This document shows positions 35,141 to 46,390 of a stretch of 64,000 bases of DNA, one piece after another. The notes beneath the pieces are model-generated. The model had not been told where the DNA came from. It worked only from the letters and a program-made list of their open reading frames with translations, and made no database searches. Source of the stretch: Piper betle (lineage: Eukaryota > Streptophyta > Magnoliopsida > Piperales > Piperaceae); assembly GCA_033002965.1 (NCBI GenBank), contig JAURVB010012888.1, positions 221,820 through 285,819 of the forward strand, in the 5' to 3' direction. Every line of letters begins with the position of its first letter. Positions within the stretch are counted from its first letter, which is position 1. Made by a program: the position numbers and the translations under genes.

Positions 35141-35509
35141 AGGGGTCGGAAATGAGGAAAAGACTAGAATTAGTATTTCTTGTTCATTATTCTCCCCTTT
35201 TATACATGTTTTCTGTATTTAGAAAAAAAACAAACAAAAATATATTGAAAGTCACACTCTATTTTTGTTTTTTGTTTTTGTTTTTGTTTTAATTTTGAAA
35301 TTTAAAAGACACGCTATATCAACCAAACTAACTGTCACTTGCAATGGCTGCCCTTGTCACTTGATGATATAATCCAAACAATTGTGTACTAATACAAAAC
35401 AAAAAACCCAAGGGGAACATGAAAATGTATCAAATAACATCTGCAAGAAAATATAGCTTGATAAATGTATAATTTGAGTGAAGAATAACCAGGATATCGT
35501 CATATATTA

Positions 35510-36921
35510 TGTAACACCCCAAATCCAGTTTACGCTTGTGAATCAAACCGGCATGTTATAGGCCCCGGTTAGATCGGCTAACCCAAACCTAATTCATACG
35601 GATCCAATCTCGGCATCTTAAGATGAAGATACAAATCACAATGCATAGATGAATGCACAAACCCTAATATGGTACTACATGAATGACATGCAATTCAAAG
35701 TACACACTAATACAATTATGATCAAACTCAAGAAAAATTCTAAAATAAAACGGATAGAGTCTCCCCTAAAAGTGCAATTAGGGTCCACCCTGTTAAAAGA
35801 ACATAAACCAATATATATGCATATATCAACAATTTCAATCACACATAATTTAATATACTGTATACTCATTATGGAACTTGGGTTTGAACCCACCACACTT
35901 CCGCTGCGCGCTCTGATCACATTTCACCTCTTGTCATCATGTCTTAGCTTTTCATCACGTCATAACATCATCTCATTGCATTTAATTATATCCTATCATG
36001 TCTTAGCATTTCAGAACATTCACAATATAATAGCATCATAAATAGAATATCAACCACTCTATCGACTGACATGTGTGCAAGCGACAACAGTGCTCCTCCG
36101 TCCAAGCTGGTTCCTTTAACTCGTGATTATTACCTACATATAGTATAAAAACACGTCAGTAACAAGTGTTACTGGTCCAGAAAATAAAATAACTATGACA
36201 AGCTGGCTATGAGAGTAAACTCTCATATGAAGGAAAACATCATATACTCCACGTGAACACTTTGAAAGGCACTACTAAGGAGCCACTGGGCTGCAGATCC
36301 GGTATCGTCCCGAACTTACTAATTTGCTGCTGTTGATGCCGCTCTCAACATTTTCTTACTTCATTTTCTGGTCTCAAATCCTAAGCCCTCTCCTTACCTC
36401 CATATTTCTCCTGGCCTTGAGCATGAAGGCCGAGTAGCAGTCGCCTTTAGTACCCTTTGAACCACAAGTCTCGACATGCGATGTACTAAACAGTACCCGT
36501 AAACTTCCATGTTCTCCAGGTGTGAGGAACTCAAACGCGGAGTTGTTAGGATCCCTCGGGAATGGAACAGTTCGCTGGCACTAATTCAGAGCCTGCTTTG
36601 ACTATCGCGACATCAGCTCATGGTACGTGCAGTCGGTTTCTCCATCTCTCGTCTCACTGAAAACGCGAAAACTACATATATTATATATATAGGTTTGGGT
36701 AGGGATTTATATAATAAGCCCGAAGGCAACTTGTGGTAGATCTTGTTTTCAAATCATCCTCGAGGGATATCATCCTCGAGGGGTTATTAATTCGGAAAAC
36801 TGTTCGGTTAAATGACCCGAGTTAAGTGGGATCCAATAAAATGCCACTTAACCCGTCCTATAAATAATAAAATAAATATACAATAGAAGAGAACGTAAAA
36901 CAGAGGCGAGTCCTAAACAGA

Positions 36922-36923
<2 letters not shown>
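35510..36923 (+). mobile_element. LTR family B, copy 1 (left arm of inverted pair)
   Basis: The copy begins TGTAACACCCCAAATCCAG, like a plant gypsy-type LTR. It shows ordered similarity to 44,885-46,390 in direct orientation and to 36,962-38,133 in inverted orientation. It is noncoding, although LTR sequence here opens a spurious 130-codon frame. The interior part 36,676-36,923 is shared with the 44.9-kb copy but absent from the inverted copy. Confidence 0.8.

Positions 36924-36961
<38 letters not shown>
36924..36961. repeat. (TA)n microsatellite at the junction of inverted LTR copies
   Basis: An uninterrupted TA run of about 38 bp lies exactly between the two oppositely oriented LTR fragments. 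Confidence 0.95.
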
Positions 36962-36964
<3 letters not shown>

Positions 36965-38133
36965 TTTTCGCATTTTCAATGAGACGAGAGATGGAGAAAC
37001 CGACTGCACGCACCATGAGCAGATGCCCTGACAGTCAAAGCGGGCTCTGGATTAGTGTTAGCGGACTGTTCCATTCCCGAGGGATCCTAATGACTCCGCG
37101 TTTGAGTTCCTCACACCCGGAGAATATGAAGGTTTACGGGTACTATTTAGTATAGCGCATGTCTAGCTTGTGGTTCAAAGGGTACTAAAGGCGACTGCCT
37201 GAGAGTACTCGGCCTTTGTGCTCAAGGCCAGGAGAAATATGGAGGTAAGGAGAGGGCTTAGGATTTGAGACCAGAAAATAAAGTATGAAAATGTCGAGAG
37301 CGGCATCAACAGCAGCAAATTAGTAAGTTCAGGATGCTACCGGGTTTGCAGCCCAGTGGCTCCTCAGTAGTGCCCTTCAGAGTGTTCACTTGGAGTAGAT
37401 GATGTTTTCTTTCATATGAGAGTTTGCTCTCATAGCCAGCTTGTCATAATTATTTTATTTTCTGGACCAGTAACACTTGTTACTGACATGTTTTTATACT
37501 ATATGTAGGTAATAATCACGAGTTAAAGGAACCAGCTTAGACGGAGGAGCACTGTTGTCGCTTGCACACATGTCAGTCGATAGAGTGGTTGATATTCTAT
37601 TTATGATGCTATTGTATTATGAATGTTGTGAAATGCTAAGATATAATAGGATATGATTAAATGCAATGAGATGATGTTATGGTGTGATGAAAAGCTATGA
37701 CATGATGACAAGAGGTGAAATGTGATTAGAGTGCGCGGCGGAAGTGTGGTGGGTTGAAACCCAAGTTCCATAATGAATATATAGTATATTAAATTATGTG
37801 TGATTGAAATTGTTGATATATGCATATATATTGGTATATATTGTTTTGACAAGGTAGACCCTAATTGCACTTTTAGGGGAGACTCTGTCCGTTTTATTTC
37901 AGAATTTTTATTGATTTTGACGTAATTGTATTGGTGTGTACTTTGATTTGCATGTCATTCATGCAGTACCATGTTAGGGTTTGTGTATTCATCCATACAT
38001 TGTGAGTGGTATTTTCATCTTAAGACGCCGAGATTAAATCCGCATGAATTAGGTTCGGGTTAGCCGACTTAACCGGGGCATGTAACATACCGGTTTGGTT
38101 CACGAACGTGAACCGGATTTTAGGGTGTTATAC
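36962..38133 (-). mobile_element. LTR family B, copy 2 (right arm of inverted pair)
   Basis: This is the inverted complement of 35,510-36,676. For example, atgagacgagagatggagaa near 36,979 pairs with tctccatctctcgtctcact near 36,640. The right end (agggtgttatac) pairs with the left end (gtaacacccc). The arms are about 1.17 kb each and highly similar by eye. Possible target duplication ATTAT/ATTAC flanks the pair. Confidence 0.85.
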
Positions 38134-39240
38134 ATTACATATTTTTTATCTCCAAATCACAAGTACTATAAATTCTTGTCTCTATCAATTAATGAATTAG
38201 CAAATTGTCTCTTGCTGCAAGTTTCAACGAGTCTTTGGTATTTATTTCAATTTTATACATTACCAAGTCCTAGTATTTGTTTGGTTTCATGCTCTTCACG
38301 ACAGCGACAAGAGGAAAGGACCCAGATACGTAGCAAACCAGATTAAAGAACCCAAAGTCAATCACGACGTTCGGATTTAACAAGCAGGTATCAAAGTAGT
38401 GGTATGAAAAATATTCACGTTCCTGTCACTGAATTTCCTCGCCAGAGTAAACGTCAGTGTCTCTGGCGGATGTGAAGTCGATCTCTGCCTCTGGTAGATG
38501 TTGGCTCCAACGTCTCCAGCAGATATCGATGTCAGTGTTTGCGATGGATGCCGGAGCCGGCATGTCCGGCAGATGCCGGCACCGGCATCTCCTTTTTCTC
38601 GTGGTGGTAGGGTGGGAAGAATGGAGGATGGTGTGAACTTAATCCCTCTTGCTCAGAGAACCACCAATTCAGCGAAAAATTGCATGAAAGTTGTTATTAG
38701 TCGCTATAAAATCGTTTATTTCACTAAAGCTTAACTTTCTCCATAGTCCATCCATGTTAACATTCGATCTCAATGATTTAATCAGTTGTAGTTGTTAAAC
38801 TTACTGGAAGTGATGGTTTTTTAATAAAAATTGAAATCGAGAGAGAGGTTTACTGCGTCTCGTGGGGGGCTTGTATTAAAAAATTTTTTTCTTTTTACAT
38901 ATATAGAAAAACTTTATTAATTTGAGGATGAATTAATGGGCACAAAAGAGAGTGTGCCCAAGAAAACAAAGTGGGTCCAATGAAACAAGTGGGCCAATCA
39001 AATTTTCAGCTGACAAAAATACTGGCTGTGGAACGGTTCACAAGTTGAACTATCGGAGTAGGGAAAAGTGTCAAGAAGGATTTGCTGTTGTATATTTATA
39101 TTCACGTGGGCATTGTCAAATTTATTTTTTATTTTTTATTTTCTACGACAACAATTTTTATTTTTTTGAGCTAATTTTGAGAATAGTTTGATATATTAAA
39201 TTTATTAACATGTAAATTTCGGGTCGTTTGCCCGACAATT
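38134..39240. other. intergenic sequence without recognised gene
   Basis: No supported gene. A short GC-rich patch at 38,540-38,600 contains near-palindromic GATGCCGG and CCGGCATC words. The rest is AT-rich. Confidence 0.5.
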
Positions 39241-39249
39241 TTATTGTTG

Positions 39250-42200
39250 GTTCGGTCTCAACCCAGATCAAGTGGCTGTGGTCCTTTTTGCCTTGTAGGC
39301 ATATATGTATGGTATGATATGCTATGTAGCAAATGTCTTTTGTCTCTCCGGGTGCCCCCGATGCCGACCTATTGGATACTATGCTACCCCAAATCTTATT
39401 TTTTGTTTTATTGAGTCAAGTCATAATTAGACAGTAAGACTGTATTCTTTTGCATGTCTAGCATCATATTGACTAGACCCCTTTTGGTTGATCCCCCTAC
39501 AAAACTCACGGTGTGGTTCTTGAGGTCACTTCCAAAGGCTCTGGTGTAATGACCCAACACAAAGTGTAAATTAATAGACATAAGTTATCACTTCAAAAGT
39601 AATTAATCAAGTTAAAAATTTACTGTCTATTCCCATTAATAAACAATATCTTACCTCAATGAATATTAGATGTTAGAGTAAATTGAGGGATTTTACAATC
39701 CACCTACTTTAGAAAATTTTATTTTCGAAATTCTTACACTTTAGCCCATTGCTAGCCACAGCCTATATCCTTTTCTGGCCCATGACCAACAGTCTATCTA
39801 ATGTCCCTAGTTTAGCCTACCATCTAACATAGAACAAGGTTGTTATGCTATTATTTGTAAAGGCCCGAACAACTTAGTGTAAACTAATGGGCTTAGTCAT
39901 TCATTCAAAATTAATTAATCAAATTAAAAATCTTAAGTGCATCTTTAATGATATATTAGATCTTACCCTAATAAGTATTGAATGTGAGACTAACTCAACT
40001 TTTTGGAAAATGTTAAATTCCACCCACTTTAAGAAAATTTCATCCTTAGAATTCCTTTTTCTGGGTTTGCTCTCATACCACTTATTAGTGCAAATTGATA
40101 AACTAAATCATCCCTTAAAAAGTGATTAATCAAATTAAAGATCTTAAGCACATTTCAACTAATATATTCAATTTTATCTTAGTAAGTATTGGATGTAAGA
40201 TAAACTTATCTCTTTACGGGATGTTAAACTCACAGTGAAAATTTTAGGTGTTTAGTTTCTACAATGGGAGCAAAGATGCTTGCGCCAGAGGTGCAAAGGC
40301 ACCTATTTAGCACCCTTGCACCCTGACTGGGTCAATTGCATGTGGTTTACTCTCACTTACCTGGTTAGCTGACCAAGTCGTAGTCTGGCTTGCCAACGGC
40401 TAGCACAAAGGTGCCTAGCCAACAGTACCCTCGCACTCAGAGCAATATTTAGATTATGAATATAACCCTTATTTCCACCTTGTTTACCCTTTCCTCCCGC
40501 TTCCTTCAAGCTCCTCCCACCCCCTTCTCTTCTCCATTTCCTCTTTCACCCTCCTAGTCCTCTTCCAACCTCCTCCAAACTTCCAGAGGCCCTAGGAGTG
40601 GAAGGTTTCGGGGTAGGATGCTGCAAAAGACCTCCATCTAGCCATCAATGAGGTAAAACTCCTTCGTTTTCCCCTTTCTGGATGTTTTGCAGTCTGTCCA
40701 TAGGTATTATTATGTGGGTGAATATATCTGGCAGTTTATTCATATAGATCTATATTTTAGGAGCATTTTGGTTTTGGTTTGATAATTTGCTAATGTGGCT
40801 AAAAATAGTTATAATTTTTGCGTCTCGACCATGTATGTATTATGCATCTGTTTGGAAGATCTAGTATATATTGAGCTACAAATGTTCATTTTGCATTATT
40901 CATGTTGCATCTTTCTCCGCAAATGTAGATCTACAGCTTTCATGTTTATAGTAGCATGTGATTCCGTTGTTTAAAGCATGAATGAGTGCAAATCTTGGGA
41001 AAGGTGGCATCGTTCTTGTTTACCATAGGTGACACCCCTTTTATTAAGTTTTGTACTAACTTCATGACATTTGTTTGATGTGGTATTTTGCAAATTTCTA
41101 GGGTTGCATGTTACACTAACACTAAAAGATCTGTCTAACTAAACGTCAATCAGGACATAAACAAAACACCTAAATCCAGACTATGCTTTATGTGTTATAT
41201 GATTGATGTGTCATGCTATGAGATTAGGGTTATTGTTAGACTAAGTTGTATGCTTCAATAAAATGTATTAAAAATTGTGCAATGCTCTTATAAGTGTCTA
41301 CATGAAACTTGTTAAGTATGGAATTATTTGGGTGTCATTAATGTAGTTAATAAAATTGGTGTTGTTGAGAGAATACAGGGTAAAACCCTATTTTCTTAGC
41401 TCAAATTATAAAATAGCAAACCTTAGTCATTCGGTGATGAAATTTCCTGAAATTTAACCCAAACATTATGGTATGTTCCTTCTTGATCACCCTAAAATTT
41501 GGAAGTAACTAGATGGGTAGACTAGCTGGTAGAATTTTCTCAAACCAATAGGGTCACATTTGTCCTAAGTAGCTCTAGAAATTTCCTACCCATTACCTTG
41601 CATTCCTGAATTCTCTCCTCAAGCCATGATACCAAGATTTGTAGTCTAGAACTTTAGATGAATATAGCTCAAGGTGTTGGCTGGCATCTTCAATTTACCC
41701 ACGCCTATTTGGAATCTCTAGGCCCATGAATGAACCTTAGGAAATTTAGTGCGTGGCCAAGGAATATTGTTCTTAGAACCTTAGCCCAACCTTAGAGGGT
41801 CTAATTTGTCATGTTAGCCCATGGGCCAACATTTGAAAATTTTTGTGTTTAACCCTTAGAGTGTCGGGGCCCATCATTCTTAATTACAGCCTATTTGGAC
41901 TTCGTTTGGCCGATCAGAAAAATCATGGGGTCAAGCCTGCACGGTCGATTAGGGTTAAGTGATAAGTGTGATTATTAACTAATCATACTAGAAACATTTT
42001 GGACCATAATTAAGTTATTTAATGAAGATTAAAGAAGAATTAAGTAATTTAAGTAAGTTGATTAAGTTTATGAGCATGTATGTGTGTGTGTGGAAGTTTC
42101 GTCTCATTTTACGTCCCAATTTGATTAGTGTGTGGTTAAGGTTCATATCATTGTTAGGATACATGGAGTGAGCTCATCGAGTTAGGCCAAAGAGCTTTAC

Positions 42201-42260
42201 TCACCCAGGTTTGTAGAACTCACCTTTGTTTGACTTTCTGCTTGACTCTATTATAGCTTT
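39250..42260 (+). repeat. LTR-type repeat family A, copy 3
   Basis: This is the longest uninterrupted copy of the repeat also seen at 4,760-5,397 and, inverted, at 9,470-13,060. It contains the 'ccccttttggttgatcc' block (39,480), the 'caaaggcacc...agcacccttgcacc' phrases (40,300-40,420), the pyrimidine-rich block (40,490-40,600), the 'ccttagcccaacctt' block (41,790) and 'gagctcatcgagttagg' (42,172). It is noncoding. It was invaded by the small repeats at 39,546-40,240. Confidence 0.6.
39546..40240 (-). repeat. three tandem copies of a small dispersed repeat (about 165-200 bp)
   Basis: Units starting near 39,546, 39,862 and 40,085 share 'agtgtaaa(c)taatggg' or similar, 'aattaatcaa(g/a)ttaaa', 'tcttac...aa(t)aagtattggatgt(g/a)aga' blocks. 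A fourth, inverted copy is at 15,570-15,726, where 'ctcacatctaatacc' and 'cactttgggttgggtcgtta' match the complement. The size and dispersed occurrence suggest a MITE-like or partial LTR unit. Terminal inverted repeats were not established. Confidence 0.5.
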
Positions 42261-43260
42261 GTCTTACAATCGTCGAGAAGAGTTGGTGTTTTATCAGATC
42301 CTACTACCTTCGAGAGAATTAGACGACCTTGTCCGCAGTTTAACAAAACTTCAAGGTTGTCATACCTTGATGGTTTTCAAACTTATGATCCATAAACAAT
42401 ATGATATAAGGCCCTCTCAGGCCCCTATATGCATGTTTGTGTGATAGATTTTTTTATGTGTGCTTCTTTGTATGTCCTGTTAACAATAAGGTATGATATG
42501 GGCATGTTATCATTGATTAGATTCCGGTGCATGAGTATGGATATGATTAAGATACGTTGCATGCTACCATTGAATTTTTCAGATTTAAACGTGGTACTGC
42601 TGAGTGTTCCGGCACGATATGTAAGATTATTTTGTGTGTCGTTAAGTGACTCTGACCTATTCTTATTGTTTGAAATTTCCTTCGTGGGTACTAGGGTACT
42701 ACCCATCACCAAATTTACACGTCAAGCCTCTTCTTTGGCTGGGTCTTCTCAGTGATGTTCTGGCAAAGTCAACCCTCGATAGTGATGAGGCAAGGCTTGG
42801 ACTTGAAGAGGGTTGCAAGGCTTTCACGACGGTGTTCTGGGCCTGGTCTGGGACGGCCAGGGCCAAAAAGTCGCTAGAAAGTCGGCTGAAAATTTGCAAA
42901 ATAGTAAAGTAGGTGAGGTTTTTTTCCTTCTTCTTCCGCTCCGGCAATGGATATGGCTATTAAGGATGACGTCGGTGAGGGCGGCGCAGGGCTTCAGTAG
43001 GGGTCTTCCTCCTCAGCTTCACTCCATCGGACTAGAATATTATTACTCACTGGTTTCTCTCCATCGGTCTTCAGCAACATTCTTGGCTCCTCTCCTAGCA
43101 TCCTTGGCTCCCCTCCAAGTGTCATGTCCTCAGCTCTTCCTCCTCTCTCTAGTGTGTTTGAAATTAGATGGTGGCATGGGTATTTATAGAGAAAGGTGGT
43201 TTGGAGAGGAGGCTAGAGTTGGGTTTATATGAAAGGGTTGATAAGTGTGGAGAGAAGTTG
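42261..43260. other. noncoding sequence before the hAT-like element
   Basis: No gene is supported. The several overlapping short open frames between 42,429 and 43,232 lack recognisable domains and lie on both strands. The interval probably continues the repeat to its left. Confidence 0.45.
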
Positions 43261-43439
43261 ATAGCTATTAGGGGTGAGCATCGATTGGACGGACGCTAGA
43301 CAAGCTGTTGTTCGTGTCTGTTCAAAATTTTGTCGAACAAAACTTGTCCAATCGAGTCATTGTCTGAGTTGTCCGTCGGGTCCAAACAGTGTCTGCAGAT
43401 GCGGACTGTCTGAAATCAAAATCTTAACCTAGTACTGTT

Positions 43440-43870
43440 GAGCCTTCATCTTCTCTGCCGCCGCCTACGGACGCCCTCCGTCACCCTGCGCATCTCCTGC
43501 AGACCCTCCACCGCCCTGCTTGCCACTGCATGTGGACTCCCTCCGCCGCCCTCTGACACTGACAAACCGCAGCGGCAATCAATCGCCGTCCAGCGAAGGC
43601 AAAGCCTTTCTTCTCCAATCATCGCCCATCATCCGCTGCCGGCGTTCCTTGGCTCAAGCGGGACAGGTAGCTCCACTTTTTCGGATGTCAGCGGCGGTTG
43701 CTCTGGCAAGCTCTTACCAGTCTTACGTGGCTGGAGGGTGAGCAGCAGCCATGGCGGACGACGGCGAGAAGAGGTTACAGAGGACCATAGACAAACTCTT
43801 CCACTCGCCCAGGCCCAAGCCCCGGCCTCCCCTTCGTAATGCCTTTCGATTTCGTCATTGAATTGGTGCA
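43440..43870 (+). pseudogene. unidentified GC-rich gene fragment inside the hAT-like element
   Basis: A short frame starting at 43,751 in good initiation context (GCCATGG) reads MADDGEKRLQRTIDKLFHS and ends within 40 codons. The upstream GC-rich sequence is codon-like in several frames. I do not recognise a family. It may be a third captured fragment or part of an untranslated leader. Confidence 0.3.
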
Positions 43871-43883
43871 GTGATAATCTTTT

Positions 43884-44190
43884 TGACCACTTGACCAGCC
43901 CGGCAGCGATGATAGTGAGCGGCGTGTTGAGGTAACCGGTGGGGCGGTCGTGGAGGCGCGCGAAGAAGAGCGAGCCGGCGGCTGCAAATAAGCCACGCTG
44001 GAGGAGGAGTTTGTCCGGGGAGGGGAGGACGCCAGAGGCGACGAATCGGGCGGAGAGGGACCCGAGGGCATGGGCAAAGAACTTGGAGAGGGCGAAGGCG
44101 GTGCCAACGATGGTGGCAACGTTGCGGGTGGAGTCGACTTGGTGGCGGAGGGTAGGGAAGAGGGAGGCGGAGAGCTTGAGGGAGTTGTTA
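43884..44190 (-). pseudogene. captured fragment resembling chloroplast YlmG1 (YGGT family)
   Basis: A stop-free frame of about 100 codons on the minus strand ends in GYLNTPLTIIAAGLVKW. That closely matches the region of plant YlmG homologue 1 just before its conserved transmembrane YGGT domain. Upstream are hydrophobic residues typical of that protein's mature N-terminal part (FFAHALGSLSARFVASGVLP). The conserved YGGT segment does not follow, so this is a fragment with no start or stop of its own. Confidence 0.55.
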
Positions 44191-44455
44191 TGCTAGGGAT
44201 CGGTTTGATCGTCTACTTTGTGCCCTTGGTTGTGTTTCTGGTGTTTGCACCGGAGAATAGGAGGGTGGTGCTGGAGGTGGGATCGGATGGCGAGTATTAC
44301 TGTACCTGAGAAGCAGGATGGGTGGGTGCCGGCTTTCTTTGCGTTGGTGGTTGTGACGATGGTGTGGACTGCGGCGACAACGGTGGAGGTGCAGTCGTAT
44401 GTGATTAGCTGCACCATTGCTCAGTGCTACTTTGCTAAGGAGTCGCCCAGAGCAG
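44191..44455 (+). pseudogene. captured fragment resembling a choline-transporter-like (CTL) protein
   Basis: The frame GIGLIVYFVPLVVFLVFA, continuing ENRRVVLEVGSDGEYYCT, hits a stop. After a frameshift near 44,310 the sequence continues as QDGWVPAFFALVVVTMVW, then VEVQSYVISCTIAQCYFAKE. This pattern matches the membrane region of plant plasma-membrane choline-transporter-like proteins, where VISGTIAQWYFA is conserved. The frame break and missing ends make it non-coding. Confidence 0.55.
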
Positions 44456-44884
44456 GAGTGTTAGCAGTACATTGTTGTGGTTTTCTTGGACATGCTGCTT
44501 CTCTTGATTTCTTTATATTGCTGTTGTGTATAGTCTTTGGAGCATAACATAACAAGTAGTTGAAATTGTGACAAGAAATTTGGTCGTAATCTTTAAAGCT
44601 TAACTTAAAAAATATTTGAAACTGTGATGTAATTCATATTTTATATTTATGTATTTTTTATTTTTAATATATTTTTGACGAATATTATGTTATTGATATA
44701 AAATATCAAACACTCGGTCGGTCGTTCGGTTGAATAAAAAAATATCTATGTTTGGTTTGTTTTTATTCAATCGAATTTGGTCGGTCAAATTCAATTAGAC
44801 TCAATAATTCGCACGCCCACGCCCACACCTAGTAGCTACGATGGGATCTCCCTAATGTATATTGGATAAAGTAGAAGAGGTTAC

Positions 44885-46390
44885 ATAACACCCCAAATCT
44901 AGCTCACGAACCAAATCGGAATATTATGAGTCACCCAATTAAGTCACCTAACTCGATCCTAACCCAAATGGATTTACTTTCAACGTCTTAAAATGGAAGA
45001 TAAATATTGTTATGCATGCATGAGATATAAGGAACTCTAACAAGATACTACGTGAATGACATGACAAACAAGTCACACTAAAAAATAATGACGATAACAT
45101 CGATATACTTTCTAAAATAAAATAGACAGAGTGTCCCCTAAAGGTGTAATAGTGAGCCACCCTATCAAACAATGTATATATAGCATAACATTAAAAATTA
45201 TTCTACACACACAACTATTTCCTATACTGCATGACTTACATCTTTGAAATGAGTCTCAACCTATCTGTTCATTCTCATTCACATTTCATTCCTAAACCAG
45301 GTCTTAACCCACTTTCTTATAACATTCAAGATCACAACATTTGTATTAACTATGTATATTGTCATGGCATTATTAACTATGTATATTATTCATAATTAAC
45401 ATCATACAATTTTCATCATAACATTTTCACCATCTTCAACATATAAACATGAAAACTATAAATAGTTTACCATTGAACCGATGTGTGTGTATAAGGCCTC
45501 ATTGCTCGTCTGTCAAGGTTGACGCATCCATCTTGTGATCATCGCCTACATATATAATAAAAATATGTTAGTAACGTTACTGGTCCAAAATATAATTATA
45601 CAATCTGGCAAATGAGCACAGACTCTCATATAAAGAAACACATATTTATAACTTCTGTGAATTCTCATAAGGGCATTTGTTGAGGAAGCCACCAGGCTGC
45701 AAACCCGATAACATTCTGAATTGACTAATCTATTCATGCCTTTCTTGGCATTTTCTCATTTTTTTGGCCCACTCTTGGGAATATCAGTAACTCCTAAGCC
45801 CTCTCATATCCTCCATATTTCTCATAGACTTGAGCACAAAGGTTGAGTACTCTCAGGCAGTTGCTTTTATCACCATTTGAACCACATATTATAATGTGCA
45901 CTATAATAAACAGTACTCATAAATCTCCACATTTCTCTAGGTGTGAGGAAACTCAAAATACGGGGTTGTCAGGATCTCTTGGGAATGGAACACCCCTCTT
46001 ACTAATCCAAAGCCTAATGTGACTGGTACGTGTACCCGCTCATAATACGTGCAAGTCGATTTCACCATCTCTTGTCTCACTGAAAACTCGATAAAATTAT
46101 ATACATGCCTAGGAAGAAATTTATATAATAGGCCTGAAAACAACTTATAGTGGATCTTGTGTTCGAAATCAAACTCGAGGGATCTTATCCTTGTGGGTTA
46201 TTAATTTGGAAAACTATTTGACTAAATGGGTCTAAGTTAGTAGGATCCAATAAAACACCACTTAACTTGTCCTACAAATAATAAATCAAATCACAATAAA
46301 TAGGGGACGAGTCCTAAACGGACATGGTAGAAGCTCTAAGTGACATAGCAGGCCTAGGCGGTGAGCTCCTTCTCTGTATCAACACATCAA
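44885..46390 (+). mobile_element. LTR family B, copy 3
   Basis: The copy begins ataacaccccaaatctagct and follows the same order of blocks as 35,510-36,923. These include the shared 'cagtcggtttctccatctct'-like block (here cgatttcaccatctcttgtctcact near 46,050), and 'ggtgtgagga' and 'gggaatggaac' phrases. It is noncoding and more diverged than the inverted pair. Confidence 0.75.

Larger units (their letters stand above)
43269..44831 (+). mobile_element. non-autonomous hAT-like element carrying host gene fragments
   Basis: The 1,563-bp segment begins TAGGGGTGAGC and ends with the inverted counterpart GCCCACACCTA (9 of 11 matched). It is flanked by an 8-bp target duplication in degenerate form, ATAGCTAT (43,261-43,268) and GTAGCTAC (44,832-44,839), sharing TAGCTA. 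Eight-base duplications and short termini of this kind are characteristic of hAT transposons. The ends are AT-rich with 'cggtcggt' and 'ggttcg'-type subterminal words, while the middle (43,430-44,500) is strongly GC-rich. The interior encodes no transposase. It carries broken pieces that look like host genes on both strands. Confidence 0.6.

Noticed and set aside
35649..36041. 130-codon frame and its 89-codon inverted counterpart at 37,601-37,870
   Set aside because: Both come from the same stretch of LTR family B. The sharing reflects the repeat and not a conserved protein, and the third copy at 45 kb does not keep the frame.
43775..44119. Minus-strand serine/proline-rich 114-codon frame
   Set aside because: It is a wrong-frame reading of the YlmG1-like fragment. 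The recognisable frame is offset and lacks its own start.
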